Shown here: one piece after another, positions 45,127 through 54,631 of the stretch | Layout of the letters: the number at the start of each line of letters is the position of its first letter | How positions within the stretch are numbered: the stretch's first letter is position 1 | Assembly: GCF_007988825.1 (NCBI RefSeq) | Contig: NZ_BJUW01000009.1 | Location: 100,067-164,066, forward strand | From: Microbacterium aerolatum | Lineage (GTDB): Bacteria > Actinomycetota > Actinomycetes > Actinomycetales > Microbacteriaceae | Direction of reading: 5' to 3' | Length of the DNA: 64,000 bases | Translations under genes and position numbers: made by a program | The notes under the pieces: model-generated | The model's database searches: none | Told to the model about the DNA's origin: nothing | What the model saw: the letters and a program-made list of their open reading frames with translations, nothing else

Positions 45127-47562
45127 ATGACCTTCACATCTTCACCGGAGACATCTATGCCCGCGGCCATCCCCGCATTCCCTCGCGCCACGCCCCGCGT
45201 GGCAGAACTGCTCTCGCGCATGACGCTGGAGGAGAAGGTCGCGCAGCTCGTCGGCTACTGGCTCGACCAGGGCGGTGAGGTCGTCGCCCCGATGCAGAAC
45301 GAGATGGGTCGCGCGGGTGCCGGCGAGGCGCTCGCCGAGATCACGCGGGACGGCATCGGGCACTACACCCGGGTGTACGGCACCCGCCCGGTCGACCCGG
45401 CCGAGCGGGCGGCCTGGCTGTGGCAGGAGCAGCGCAGGCTGAAGCAGGAGACCCGACTCGGCATCCCCGCGCTCGTCCACGAGGAGTGCCTGACCGGACT
45501 CGCCGCGTGGAAGGCCGCCACCTTCCCCACGCCTCTCGCGTGGGGCGCCTCGTTCGACCCGGAGCTCGTCGCCGAGATGGGTACGCTGATCGGCGAGTCG
45601 ATGCGTGATCTCGGCATCCATCAGGGGCTCGCCCCCGTGCTCGATGTCATCCGCGATCCGCGCTGGGGACGCGTCGACGAGTGCATCGGCGAGGATCCGT
45701 ACCTGGTCGGCACGGTGGGCACCGCCTATGTGCAGGGACTGCAGTCCGCCGGCGTGCACGCCACCCTGAAGCACTTCCTCGGGTACTCCGGCTCGCGTGC
45801 CGGCCGCAACCACGCGCCCGTCTCGGCGGGCCCGCGCGAGGTCGCGGACGTGTTCCTGCCGCCGTTCGAGATGGCCATCCGCGACGGCGGGGTCAAGAGC
45901 GTCATGAACAGCTACACCGAGATCGACGGCGTGCCGGTCGCCTCGGACCCGCAGCTGCTGACGAAACTTCTCCGTGAGGACCTCGGCTTCGACGGTGTGG
46001 TGGTGGCGGACTACTTCGCCGTCGCGTTCCTGCAGACGATGCACGCCGTGGCCGCCGACCGCGGCGAGGCGGCGCAGCTCGCGCTGACCGCCGGCATCGA
46101 CGTCGAACTGCCCTCCGGCGACGCGTACCTCGCACCGCTCGTCGAGCGCGTCCGATCCGGGATGCTGGACGAGGCGTACCTGGACCGCGCCGTCATCCGG
46201 GCGCTGCAGCAGAAGGAGGAGCTGGGCCTGCTCGACCCCGATGCCTTCGAGGACGCGCCGCCCGCGCACATCGACCTGGACAGCCCGCGTCACCGCGAGG
46301 TCGCCCGCCGCCTCGCTGCGGAATCGCTCGTCCTGCTGTCCAACGACGGAGTGCTGCCGCTGCGCCCGGACGTGAAGCGCGTGGCGCTCATCGGCCCGAA
46401 CGCCGACAGGGCGGAAGCCCTTCAGGGCTGCTACTCCTTCGCGAACCACGTGCTCGCGCACCACCCCGACCACGAGCTCGGCTTCGAGATCCCCACCGTT
46501 CGAGAGGCGCTCTCCGAGGCGCTGCCCGAGGCGGAGATCGTCGTCGCTCGCGGCTGCGCCGTCGATGACGATGACCGCTCCGGGTTCGAGGAGGCCGCCG
46601 AACTGGCAGCCGGCGCCGACGTCGCGATCGTCGTGGTCGGCGACCAGGCGGGCCTGTTCGGACGCGGCACGGTCGGCGAGGGGAACGACACCGAATCGCT
46701 CGAGCTGCCAGGCGCGCAGCGGGACCTCGTCGAACGGCTGGTCGCGACCGGCACCCCGGTCGTGATGGTCATGCTCACCGGGCGGCCCTACGCGATCGGC
46801 TGGGCGCTGGACGCCGGCGAAGCGGCGGGCACGGACGCTGTCCCCGCCGCCGTGGTGCAGTCGTTCTTCCCCGGTGAGGAAGGCGGGCGGGCGATCGCCG
46901 CGCTCGTTACCGGTACGGCGTCGCCCTCGGGCCGGCTGCCCGTAAGCCTGCCGCGGTCCGCAGGGGCCGCGCCGTACAGCTACCTGCACCCGACCCTCGG
47001 CGGAGCCTCGGATGTCACCTCCACCGACCCGACGCCGGTGCGGCCGTTCGGGTTCGGGTTGACGTACACGACGTTCGAATACGCGGATCTCGCCGTCGAC
47101 ACGCACGCCAGCACCGACGGACGCTTCACGGCATCCGTCACCGTCACCAACACCGGCGACCGCGCCGGCACCGACGTCGTGCAGCTGTACGCCCGCGACC
47201 TCGTCGCCTCGGTGACGCGGCCAGTAGCCCAGCTGCTGGGCTACGCGCGCGTCGCGCTCGAGGCCGGCCAGTCCCGACGGGTGAGCTTCGATGTTCCCGC
47301 GGCCCGGCTCGCGTTCACCGACCGCAGCGGCATCCGCGTCGTGGAGCCGGGGGAGGTCGCGGTCTGGGTGGGATCGCACGCCGCAGCGACCCCGGCGCAG
47401 GAACAGGACGATGCCACCGGAGGCGTGATCGCGAACGCCCGCCGTCGCCGTCGGCGCGAGGTGCCGGGATCGGCCACGGCCGCGCGGATGCTCTCGCTCA
47501 CCGGCGCAGTCCATGCCGTCACGGGGGCCGACGCCCGGCTGGTCGAGGTCTCCTGGGAATGA
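45127..47562 (+). CDS. GH3 beta-xylosidase/beta-glucosidase (811 aa)
   Basis: Family 3 hydrolase acting on imported beta-xylosides or beta-glucosides. N-terminal TIM barrel with LAPVLDVIRDPRWGRVDECIGEDPYLVG, KHFLGYSGSRAGRNHAP, and nucleophile Asp in GVVVADYFAV (D295). An alpha/beta sandwich domain follows (ESLVLLSNDGVLPL, GNDTESLELPGAQ), then a C-terminal FnIII-like domain (VTVTNTGDRAGTDVVQLYARD). It has no signal peptide, so it is cytoplasmic. Two starts are possible: ATG 45127 (AGGA upstream) or ATG 45157 (GGAG 7 nt upstream); homologous sequence begins after either. GH43 follows with a 4-bp overlap. Confidence 0.92.
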   Translation: MTFTSSPETSMPAAIPAFPRATPRVAELLSRMTLEEKVAQLVGYWLDQGGEVVAPMQNEMGRAGAGEALAEITRDGIGHYTRVYGTRPVDPAERAAWLWQEQRRLKQETRLGIPALVHEECLTGLAAWKAATFPTPLAWGASFDPELVAEMGTLIGESMRDLGIHQGLAPVLDVIRDPRWGRVDECIGEDPYLVGTVGTAYVQGLQSAGVHATLKHFLGYSGSRAGRNHAPVSAGPREVADVFLPPFEMAIRDGGVKSVMNSYTEIDGVPVASDPQLLTKLLREDLGFDGVVVADYFAVAFLQTMHAVAADRGEAAQLALTAGIDVELPSGDAYLAPLVERVRSGMLDEAYLDRAVIRALQQKEELGLLDPDAFEDAPPAHIDLDSPRHREVARRLAAESLVLLSNDGVLPLRPDVKRVALIGPNADRAEALQGCYSFANHVLAHHPDHELGFEIPTVREALSEALPEAEIVVARGCAVDDDDRSGFEEAAELAAGADVAIVVVGDQAGLFGRGTVGEGNDTESLELPGAQRDLVERLVATGTPVVMVMLTGRPYAIGWALDAGEAAGTDAVPAAVVQSFFPGEEGGRAIAALVTGTASPSGRLPVSLPRSAGAAPYSYLHPTLGGASDVTSTDPTPVRPFGFGLTYTTFEYADLAVDTHASTDGRFTASVTVTNTGDRAGTDVVQLYARDLVASVTRPVAQLLGYARVALEAGQSRRVSFDVPAARLAFTDRSGIRVVEPGEVAVWVGSHAAATPAQEQDDATGGVIANARRRRRREVPGSATAARMLSLTGAVHAVTGADARLVEVSWE

Positions 47563-49142
47563 TCTCGGCCGCGAATCCGATCCTCCCCGGCTGCTACCCC
47601 GACCCGTCGATCTGCCGGGTCGGGGACGAGTACTACCTGGTGGCCTCCACGTTCGAGTACCTGCCCGGCCTTCCCGTCCTGCGCTCGCGAGACCTGGTGC
47701 GCTGGGAGACCGTCGGTCACGCGATCGATCGCGCCGGCATGCTCGACTTCGACGGCATCCGCTCCTCGGGCGGGCTGTACGCGCCGACCATCCGGCACGA
47801 CGGGGAGCGCTTCTGGATCGTCTGCACGCTCGTGGATCCGTCCGACGACGCGCGCGGCGGCAACTTCCTCATCACGGCGACAGATGCCGCCGGGCCGTGG
47901 AGCGATCCGATCTGGCTCGACGCGGACGGCATCGACCCGTCGGTCGCGTTCGACGAGTCTGGGCGCGTGTGGATGCACGGCACCCGACTGGCGCGGAACC
48001 CCGCATGGCACCATCAGACCGAGGTGTGGGTGCGCGAGTACTCCCCGGACGAGCGTGCACTGGTGGGCCCGGAGCATGTGATCTGGCGCGGCGCCGTGAA
48101 CGGCGTCGTGTGGGCCGAGGGGCCGCACCTGTACCCGATCGACGGGCGCTGGTACTTGATCGCCGCGGAGGGCGGCACGGAGTTCCATCACGCGGTCAGC
48201 GTGGCGAGAGCCGATCAGGTGACCGGGCCCTATGAGGGCAACCGCGCCAACCCGGTATTCACGCACCGTCACCTCGGCCGCGGTGCCGGAGTGATCGGCG
48301 CGGGGCACGCGGACCTGATCCAGGCGCCGGACGGCTCGTGGCAGGCGGTCATGCTGGCCATGCGGGCATCGGACGGCCATCACTATCCGCTCGGACGTGA
48401 GACGTTCCTGTGCCCGGTGGAGTGGGAGGACGGCTGGCCCGTCTTCGCCCCCGGTCGCGGTCGCCTGCCGGAGACGGTGGACGTGCCGTGGGCGGATGCC
48501 GCGTCTCCGCCGGATGCCTGGCAGCCGGACGACCGGCGTCCGGGCGCCGTGCCGCCGGACGATCCGCGGTGGACGTCGCTGCGGGTGCAGCCGACGCAGA
48601 TCGCGACGGTCGAGAGCGACGACGAGGGTGTGCAGGCGTGGCGTCTGCCCGTGCGTGCCGAGTCGCCGGCGGATGCCGGGACCGTGGCGTTCCTCGGCGT
48701 GCGGCAGCAGCACGCGGATCTCGATGCGACGGGCATCCTCGACGTGTCGGATCTCGCCGTAGGGGAGACGGCGGGTCTGGTCGTTCGACAGTCCGAGGAC
48801 GACCACGCGACGGTGCGGGTGACCAGGAGCGCGGAGGGGCTGATGCTCAGCGCCGTGCACCGGCGCGCTGGCGGGGAACACGTGATCGCGCAGCGGACGC
48901 TCGCTCCGGCCGACACCGTGCGCCTGGCCGTGCGATCGCGCGGATACGAGTACCACCTCCTGGGCGAAGGAACGGTGCTGGCGACGATCGATGCGCGCGA
49001 GCTGGATGCTTCCGCGACCGGAGGATTCCTCGGGATCTGGCTCGGCGTCTTCGCCACCAGTCATGGGAGTGAGCCACGGGGACACGTGCGCATCTCGCGC
49101 TTCCACTACGAGCCGTCCGACTCACAGGTGCCGGTACCCTGA
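47559..49142 (+). CDS. GH43 beta-xylosidase (527 aa)
   Basis: Five-bladed propeller enzyme removing xylose from xylo-oligosaccharides. Catalytic triad: general base Asp in LPGCYPDPSICRVGD, pKa-tuning Asp in GIDPSVAFDESG, acid Glu in VWAEGPHLYPIDG. Substrate site STFEYLPGLPVLRSRDLVRW and FDGIRSSGGLYAPTIRH. The C-terminal half (about residues 330-520) is the beta-sandwich typical of subfamily 11-12 xylosidases. There is no signal peptide. It overlaps the GH3 gene by 4 bp. The pair would turn imported xylobiose and arabinoxylan fragments into xylose for XylA. Confidence 0.94.
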   Translation: MISAANPILPGCYPDPSICRVGDEYYLVASTFEYLPGLPVLRSRDLVRWETVGHAIDRAGMLDFDGIRSSGGLYAPTIRHDGERFWIVCTLVDPSDDARGGNFLITATDAAGPWSDPIWLDADGIDPSVAFDESGRVWMHGTRLARNPAWHHQTEVWVREYSPDERALVGPEHVIWRGAVNGVVWAEGPHLYPIDGRWYLIAAEGGTEFHHAVSVARADQVTGPYEGNRANPVFTHRHLGRGAGVIGAGHADLIQAPDGSWQAVMLAMRASDGHHYPLGRETFLCPVEWEDGWPVFAPGRGRLPETVDVPWADAASPPDAWQPDDRRPGAVPPDDPRWTSLRVQPTQIATVESDDEGVQAWRLPVRAESPADAGTVAFLGVRQQHADLDATGILDVSDLAVGETAGLVVRQSEDDHATVRVTRSAEGLMLSAVHRRAGGEHVIAQRTLAPADTVRLAVRSRGYEYHLLGEGTVLATIDARELDASATGGFLGIWLGVFATSHGSEPRGHVRISRFHYEPSDSQVPVP

Positions 49143-49170
49143 GGGCACCCGGCAGAGCAACGTCAGAGGA

Positions 49171-50346
49171 ATGAGTGCATCGATGAGGGAACGCGCGACC
49201 GCGGTCGAGGGAGTGCGCCGCACGAACCTCGGCGAAGTGCTGCGATTGGTGCACCATGAGGGCCCGCGGTCCCGGTCCTTGATCACGGCCGAGACGGGTC
49301 TGAACCGTTCGACCGTGGCCGATCTGGTCACCGCCCTCGTCGATCGCGGACTGGTCGAAGAGCAGGAGCCGGATCAGACCAAGCGGGTCGGCCGTCCCAG
49401 TCCCGTCGTCACCGCGAGCGCCGATGTGGTCGCGATCGGCGTGAACCCCGAGGTGGATGCGATCGAGATCGGCGCGGTCGGCCTCGGCGGAGGGCTCCGG
49501 GCGCGTGCCCGGATCGAGCTCTCCGGCGTGCCGAGCATCGCGGACGTCGTCGACACCGTCTCCGGGACCGTGGAGCAGTGGCGGGAAGATGAGCTCTCGG
49601 GCTGCCGTGTCGTGGGCCTAGGCGTCGCGGTCCCCGGTCTGGTGCGTACATCGGACGGTCTCGTGCGCCTCGCGCCCCACCTGGGCTGGCGGGACGAGGA
49701 CCTCGCGACACCTCTCGCCGACGCGCTGGGGCTTGCGGTGACGGTGGGCAATGACGCGTCCCTCGGCGCGCGGGCCGAGCACCTGTTCGGCGCCGCGCGT
49801 GAGCACGCCGACGTCGTGTACCTCAACGGCGGTGCGAGCGGCATCGGCGGCGGCGTGATCCTGGACGGCACGCTGATCCGCGGCGCCGGCGGCTACGCCG
49901 GCGAATGGGGACAGACCCGACCGGGCATCGCCAACGAAGCGCACCGACGCACGCACGACGGTGTGCTCGAGGACGAGGTCAACCGCGCCCGGCTCATGGC
50001 CGCGGCGACCCTCGTCAGCGGCGACGACGCGGCGCTCGCCGCAGCCCTCGCCGGCGACCCCGGTCCGACCGCGGATGAGGAGGTCATCCGGCAGCGGCGG
50101 GTGCTCGCCGCGACGATCGGCAACGCGGCGAACGTGCTGAACCCGTCGATGATCGTGCTGGGCGGCTTCCTCAGCATCCTGCGCGACCGGGACCCGGAGG
50201 AGTTCGACGCCGACGTACGGGCGCGCTCGCTCGCGGTCGTGGCAGAGGACCTGCAGATCGCTTCGGCAGCGCTGGGACAGGATCGTCTGCTGATCGGCGC
50301 CGCCGAGGCGGCGTTCGCACGTCTGCTCGCCGATCCGCTGGGGTAG
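49171..50346 (+). CDS. ROK-family repressor of the xylose operon (about 391 aa)
   Basis: Winged-helix head (TNLGEVLRLVHHEGPRSRSLITAETGLNRSTVADLVTALVDRGLVEE) and ROK body (GVAVPGLVRTSDGLVRLAPHLGW, GNDASLGARAEHLFG, NGGASGIGGGVILDG, GYAGEWGQTRPG). The usual ROK zinc-cysteine cluster is absent: the position after GEWG reads TRPGIANEAHRRTHDG. It is like XylR/YajF-type regulators of xylose genes. It is the last gene of the operon. Start is uncertain between ATG 49171, directly after AGAGGA, and ATG 49183. Confidence 0.9.
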   Translation: MSASMRERATAVEGVRRTNLGEVLRLVHHEGPRSRSLITAETGLNRSTVADLVTALVDRGLVEEQEPDQTKRVGRPSPVVTASADVVAIGVNPEVDAIEIGAVGLGGGLRARARIELSGVPSIADVVDTVSGTVEQWREDELSGCRVVGLGVAVPGLVRTSDGLVRLAPHLGWRDEDLATPLADALGLAVTVGNDASLGARAEHLFGAAREHADVVYLNGGASGIGGGVILDGTLIRGAGGYAGEWGQTRPGIANEAHRRTHDGVLEDEVNRARLMAAATLVSGDDAALAAALAGDPGPTADEEVIRQRRVLAATIGNAANVLNPSMIVLGGFLSILRDRDPEEFDADVRARSLAVVAEDLQIASAALGQDRLLIGAAEAAFARLLADPLG

Positions 50347-50365
50347 CGGCGCGCTTCTCACACGT

Positions 50366-51175
50366 TCAGTAGCCGGCCCGCTGCGTGGTGTCGGCGTCCG
50401 GGATCCAGTCCGCCGCGAGCTTCTCGGTGGCGCGCGCGAGGATCGACACGTCGGCCGCGACAAGCGCGAAGGAGGCTCCGGCGCCGAGGTAGCGACGTGC
50501 GGTGGCCGGGTTGAAGGCGTTCACGCCGACGGGCTTGCCGGCAGCACGCACCTCGGCGATCGTGTGCTCCACGGCTGCGACGACATCGGGATGCTCCTGC
50601 TGGCCGAGCAGCCCCATGGAGGCTGCGAGGTCGCTCGGGCCGATGAAGACGGCATCCACACCCTCGACCTCGGCGATGGCGCGCGCGTTCTGCACCGCGG
50701 CGTCCGTCTCGATCTGCACGCTCAGCGACGTGATCTCGTGGGCGCGTTGCAGATAGTCCTCGATGCGGTTGAACTGTCCGGCGCGCGCGAGCGCGCTGCC
50801 GACCCCGCGGATGCCGCGCGGCGGGTAGCGGGTCGCAGCGACGGCGGCCGCGGCATCCGCGGCGCTGTTCACCATCGGCACCAGCAGATTCTGCGCGCCG
50901 GCGTCGAGAACCTGCTTGATCAGGGTCGCGTCTCCCGACGGAACCCGCACGACGGGCGTGATCGGGTACGGGGCGACCGCCTGCAGCAGAGCGAGGATGG
51001 ACTCGAGGCCGATCGGGCTGTGCTCGGCGTCGATCAGGGTCCAGTCGAGGCCGGAGCCGGCGACGATCTCGGCGGCGACCGGGCTGCCGGAGCAGATCCA
51101 GGCGCCGACGAGAGGGCGATCTTCCGCCGCCAGCCGGTCGCGGAACGACGGCGCGGGCTCTATACGAAACGGCAT
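50366..51175 (-). CDS. hpaI: 4-hydroxy-2-oxo-heptane-1,7-dioate aldolase (269 aa)
   Basis: Metal-dependent class II aldolase of the HpcH/HpaI family, splitting 4-hydroxy-2-oxoheptanedioate to pyruvate and succinic semialdehyde, the last step of homoprotocatechuate breakdown. Motifs: GAWICSGSPVAAEIVAGSGLDWTLIDAEHSPIG (metal-site Glu/His), PVVRVPSGD, PPRGIRGVGSALARAG, QIETDAAVQNARAIAEVEGVDAVFIGPSDLAASMG. ATG at 51175 gives [10 protein letters not shown]; it overlaps hpaH by 16 bp. It is last in the minus-strand hpa set. Confidence 0.93.
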   Translation of the reverse strand: MPFRIEPAPSFRDRLAAEDRPLVGAWICSGSPVAAEIVAGSGLDWTLIDAEHSPIGLESILALLQAVAPYPITPVVRVPSGDATLIKQVLDAGAQNLLVPMVNSAADAAAAVAATRYPPRGIRGVGSALARAGQFNRIEDYLQRAHEITSLSVQIETDAAVQNARAIAEVEGVDAVFIGPSDLAASMGLLGQQEHPDVVAAVEHTIAEVRAAGKPVGVNAFNPATARRYLGAGASFALVAADVSILARATEKLAADWIPDADTTQRAGY

Positions 51176-51948
51176 GTGATGACCCCCATCTCGCGGTAGT
51201 CGCAGCGCACCTCGTCGCCCTTGTGCACCCACATGGGGCGGGTGAACGAGCCGGCGAGGATGACCTCGCCCGCCTCCAGGCGCGCGCCATGCTGATGGAA
51301 CTTGTTCGCGAGCCACGCGACCCCGGTGGCCGGATGGCCGAGAACGCCCGCGGCGACGCCGGTCTCCTCGATCTCCCCGTTGCGGGAGAGCACTCCGGGC
51401 ACCCAGCGCAGGTCGATCTCGTCCGGCCGCATGTGCACGTCGCCGAGCACCATCGCGCCGTACGCGGCGTTGTCGCTGATCGTGTCGACGATCGTGCGGC
51501 CCTCCAGCTCGATGTGCGAGTTGAGCACCTCGAGTGCGGGGACGGCGTAGTCGATCGCGGCCAGGGCGTCCTCGAGCGTGCAGTCCGGGCCCTCCAGCGG
51601 CTCCTTGAGCACGAATGCGAGTTCCACCTCGATGCGCACGTTCGAGAAGTCGTCGAAGCGGATCTCCGAGCCCGAGGGGTACACGGTGTCGTCGAACATG
51701 ACCCCGTAGTCGGGCTCTGTGATGCCGGTCGCCTGCTGCATCGCTTTGGATGTCAGGCCGATCTTCCGGCCCACCAGCGTGCGTCCGGCCGCGAGGTTCT
51801 TGTCGCGCCATATGCCCTGGATGGCATAGGAGTCCTCGATCGTGGCATCCGGATACCGGGCCGTGATCCGCGGGACGACCCCGTGCGTGCGATCCGCCTC
51901 CGCGAGCTCGTCCGCGATCCGCTCGATCACCTCGGCGGGCAGCGTCAC
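51160..51948 (-). CDS. hpaH: 2-oxo-hept-4-ene-1,7-dioate hydratase (262 aa)
   Basis: Hydratase of the MhpD/HpaH family: [50 protein letters not shown], metal-binding [16 protein letters not shown] (Glu pair), [10 protein letters not shown], and C-terminal [27 protein letters not shown]. It adds water before the aldolase step. GTG at 51948 overlaps the hpaD stop by 4 bp. Position between hpaD and hpaI supports the assignment over the phenylpropionate homologue. Confidence 0.93.
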   Translation of the reverse strand: MTLPAEVIERIADELAEADRTHGVVPRITARYPDATIEDSYAIQGIWRDKNLAAGRTLVGRKIGLTSKAMQQATGITEPDYGVMFDDTVYPSGSEIRFDDFSNVRIEVELAFVLKEPLEGPDCTLEDALAAIDYAVPALEVLNSHIELEGRTIVDTISDNAAYGAMVLGDVHMRPDEIDLRWVPGVLSRNGEIEETGVAAGVLGHPATGVAWLANKFHQHGARLEAGEVILAGSFTRPMWVHKGDEVRCDYREMGVITCRFV

Positions 51949-53111
51949 AGCTGGTGCCCCAGCTTGTACTCACCCTGCTTGTACTCCGGCATGGATTCCT
52001 CGCCCTCGTCCCTGCGAGTGTATGAGAAGCCGTCGGCACCGATCGTGACTGCCATCTCGCTGTCGTCGGTGCGTGCGGCGACCGGCTGCGGGTTGCCGTC
52101 GAGGTCCAGCACGAGGGACGCCTCGGTGTACCAGGACGGCACGACGGGGTTGCCCCACCAGTCGCGGCGCTGGTTGTCGTGCACGTCCCACGTGACGACC
52201 GGGTTGTCGGGGTCGCCGGTGTAGTAGTCCTGCGTGTACACCTCGACGCGGTGCCCATCAGGGTCGCGCAGGTAGAGATAGAACGCGTTCGAGACGCCGT
52301 GGCGGCCCGGGCCGCGCTCGATCGCATCCGAGCGGCGCAGCGCCCCGAGCTTGTCGCAGATGGCGAGGATGTTGTGCTTCTCGTGCGTCGCGAAGCACAC
52401 GTGGTGCATCCGCGGGCCGTCGCCGCCCGTCATCGCCGTGTCGTGCACGGTGGGCTTGCGGCGCATCCACGCGGCGTACACGGTGCCCTCTTCATCCTGG
52501 ATGTCTTCCGTGACGCGGAAGCCCAGGTCCTGCATGTACTTCACGGCGCGCGGCACGTCGGGGGTGACCTGGTTGAAGTGGTCGAGGCGGACGAGCTCGC
52601 CCGGGGTGTGCAGGTCGTAGCGCCACGACATCCGCTCGACGTGGTCGGCCTGGTAGAAGAACTCGTACGGGAATCCGAGCGGGTCGACCACGCGCACCGA
52701 GTCGCCGATGCCCTTGACGAAGCCGTTCGCCTCGCGGCGCACATCGCAGCCGAGCTCGGTGTAGAACTCGACGGCGCGATCGAGATCTTCGGAGGTGCGC
52801 ACGCGGTAGGAGAAGGCGGCGACGGCCGCGACCGGTCCCTTGCGCAGCACGAGGTTGTGGTGGATGAACTCCTCGGTCGAGCGCAGGTAGATCGCCTCGT
52901 CGTCCTCCTCGGTGACGTACAGCCCGAGGATGTCGACGTAGAACTGGCGGGATGCCGCGAGGTCGGTGACCACGAGCTCCATGTACGCGCAGCGGAGGAT
53001 GTCCGGCGGCGAGGCCTCGGGGGTCGCGACGGGATTGTCCGTCTCGATCGGGGCCTCCTGCGACACGTAGTAGCCGGAGGAGGTGAGCGTCATGTCTGCA
53101 CGGTTCGTCAT
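51945..53111 (-). CDS. hpaD: Homoprotocatechuate 2,3-dioxygenase (388 aa)
   Basis: Vicinal-oxygen-chelate extradiol dioxygenase opening the ring of 3,4-dihydroxyphenylacetate. Two repeated modules; the metal ligands are H178 (LDHFNQV), H237 (MHHVCFA) and E290 (HRVEVYTQDY). Their spacing, 59 and 53 residues, equals that of the Brevibacterium and Arthrobacter enzymes (H155/H214/E267). The metal may be iron or manganese; the sequence cannot decide. AAGGA lies 7 nt before ATG 53111. The N-terminus is about 20 residues longer than those enzymes. Confidence 0.95.
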   Translation of the reverse strand: MTNRADMTLTSSGYYVSQEAPIETDNPVATPEASPPDILRCAYMELVVTDLAASRQFYVDILGLYVTEEDDEAIYLRSTEEFIHHNLVLRKGPVAAVAAFSYRVRTSEDLDRAVEFYTELGCDVRREANGFVKGIGDSVRVVDPLGFPYEFFYQADHVERMSWRYDLHTPGELVRLDHFNQVTPDVPRAVKYMQDLGFRVTEDIQDEEGTVYAAWMRRKPTVHDTAMTGGDGPRMHHVCFATHEKHNILAICDKLGALRRSDAIERGPGRHGVSNAFYLYLRDPDGHRVEVYTQDYYTGDPDNPVVTWDVHDNQRRDWWGNPVVPSWYTEASLVLDLDGNPQPVAARTDDSEMAVTIGADGFSYTRRDEGEESMPEYKQGEYKLGHQL

Positions 53112-53121
53112 GTCAGCGTCC

Positions 53122-54618
53122 TTACTGCTTTCCGAATACGGGGTTGTGGACCTCGCCGAGGTTGATGTGCACCGCCTGCTGGTCGGTGTAGAAGTCGATC
53201 GAGCGGTAGCCGCCTTCGTGTCCGAGTCCGGACGCCTTCACTCCGCCGAACGGGGTGCGCAGGTCGCGCACGTTGTTCGAGTTCAGCCAGACCATGCCGG
53301 CCTCGACGTCGCCCGCGAAGTTGTGTGCGCGCTTGAGGTCGTTGGTCCAGATGTACGCGGCGAGCCCGTAGCGGGTGTTGTTCGCGAGCGCGAGGGCCTC
53401 TTCATCGCTGTCGAAAGGGGTGATCGCGACGACGGGGCCGAAGATCTCCTCCTGGAAGATCCGGGCGTCGGGGGAGACGTCGGCGAACACGGTCGGGGCG
53501 ACGTAGTTGCCGGTCTCGAATCCGTCGGGCCGGCCGCCGCCGGCGACGAGACGCGCCTCGGACTTGCCGATCTCGACGTAGCTCATCACCTTCTCGTAGT
53601 GCTCGGGGTGCACGAGTGCGCCGACCTCGGTGGTGGGGTCGTGCGGGTAGCCGACCTTCACGCGCTTCGCCTGGGCGGCGTACTTCTCGACGAACTCGTC
53701 GTAGATGCTGCGCTCGACGAGGATGCGGGATCCGGCCGTGCAGCGCTCGCCGTTGAGCGAGAACACCCCGAAGATGGTCGCGTTGATCGCGGCCTCGAGG
53801 TCGGCGTCGGCGAAGACGACGGCAGGGGATTTGCCGCCGAGCTCCATCGACAGGCCCTTGAGGTACGGGGCGGCGTTGCCGAAGATGATCTGGCCGGTGC
53901 GGCTCTCGCCGGTGAACGAGATCAGCGGCACATCGGGGTGCTTAACGAGCGCGTCGCCGGCATCCTCGCCGAGACCGTTCACGAGGTTGAAGACGCCCTT
54001 CGGCAGGCCCGCCTCCTCGAAGATGCCGGCCCACAGGGATGCCGACAGGGGAGTGAACTCGGCGGGCTTGAGCACGACCGTGTTGCCGGTCGCGAGCGCG
54101 GGGCCGAGCTTCCACGACTCGAGCATGAACGGCGTGTTCCACGGCGTGATGAGGCCGGCGACGCCGATGGGCTTGCGGTTGACGTAGTTGATCTGGCGGC
54201 CGGGCACCTTGAAGGTGTCGTCGGCCTGGGCGACGATCAGATCGGCGAAGAACCGGAAGTTCTCGGCCGCGCGCCGCGCCTGGCCGAGGGCCTGAGTGAT
54301 CGGGAGGCCGGAGTCGTACGACTCGAGCTCTGCGAGGCGCGCGTCGCGGGACTCGACGAGGTCGGCGATGCGGTGCAGCACGCGGCTTCTCTCGCGGGGG
54401 AGCATCTTCGGCCACGGCCCCTCGTCGAACGCACGCTTGGCCGCGGCGACGGCGCGGTCGATGTCGGCCTTCTTGCCGGCGGCGGCCGTGGTGTAGTTCT
54501 CGTTCGTCACCGGGTCGAGCACGTCGAAGGTGTCGCCGTCGACCGAGTCGACGAACTCGCCGTCGATGTAGTGCTGGATGTGATCGGGCAGATCTGCGGG
54601 GATGCGGTTGTCAGTCAT
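53122..54618 (-). CDS. hpaE: 5-carboxymethyl-2-hydroxymuconate semialdehyde dehydrogenase (498 aa)
   Basis: NAD-dependent aldehyde dehydrogenase acting on the ring-cleavage product. Catalytic Cys C293 in NGERCTAGSR, general base E259 in SMELGGKSPAVVF, and NAD-binding GLITPWNTPFMLESWKLGPALATGNTVVLKPAE. C-terminal TPFGGVKASGLGHEGG fits HpaE. GGAGGAATC precedes ATG 54618. It lies between the GntR regulator and hpaD, 10 bases before the latter. Confidence 0.94.
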   Translation of the reverse strand: MTDNRIPADLPDHIQHYIDGEFVDSVDGDTFDVLDPVTNENYTTAAAGKKADIDRAVAAAKRAFDEGPWPKMLPRERSRVLHRIADLVESRDARLAELESYDSGLPITQALGQARRAAENFRFFADLIVAQADDTFKVPGRQINYVNRKPIGVAGLITPWNTPFMLESWKLGPALATGNTVVLKPAEFTPLSASLWAGIFEEAGLPKGVFNLVNGLGEDAGDALVKHPDVPLISFTGESRTGQIIFGNAAPYLKGLSMELGGKSPAVVFADADLEAAINATIFGVFSLNGERCTAGSRILVERSIYDEFVEKYAAQAKRVKVGYPHDPTTEVGALVHPEHYEKVMSYVEIGKSEARLVAGGGRPDGFETGNYVAPTVFADVSPDARIFQEEIFGPVVAITPFDSDEEALALANNTRYGLAAYIWTNDLKRAHNFAGDVEAGMVWLNSNNVRDLRTPFGGVKASGLGHEGGYRSIDFYTDQQAVHINLGEVHNPVFGKQ

Positions 54619-54631
54619 GATTCCTCCGGTC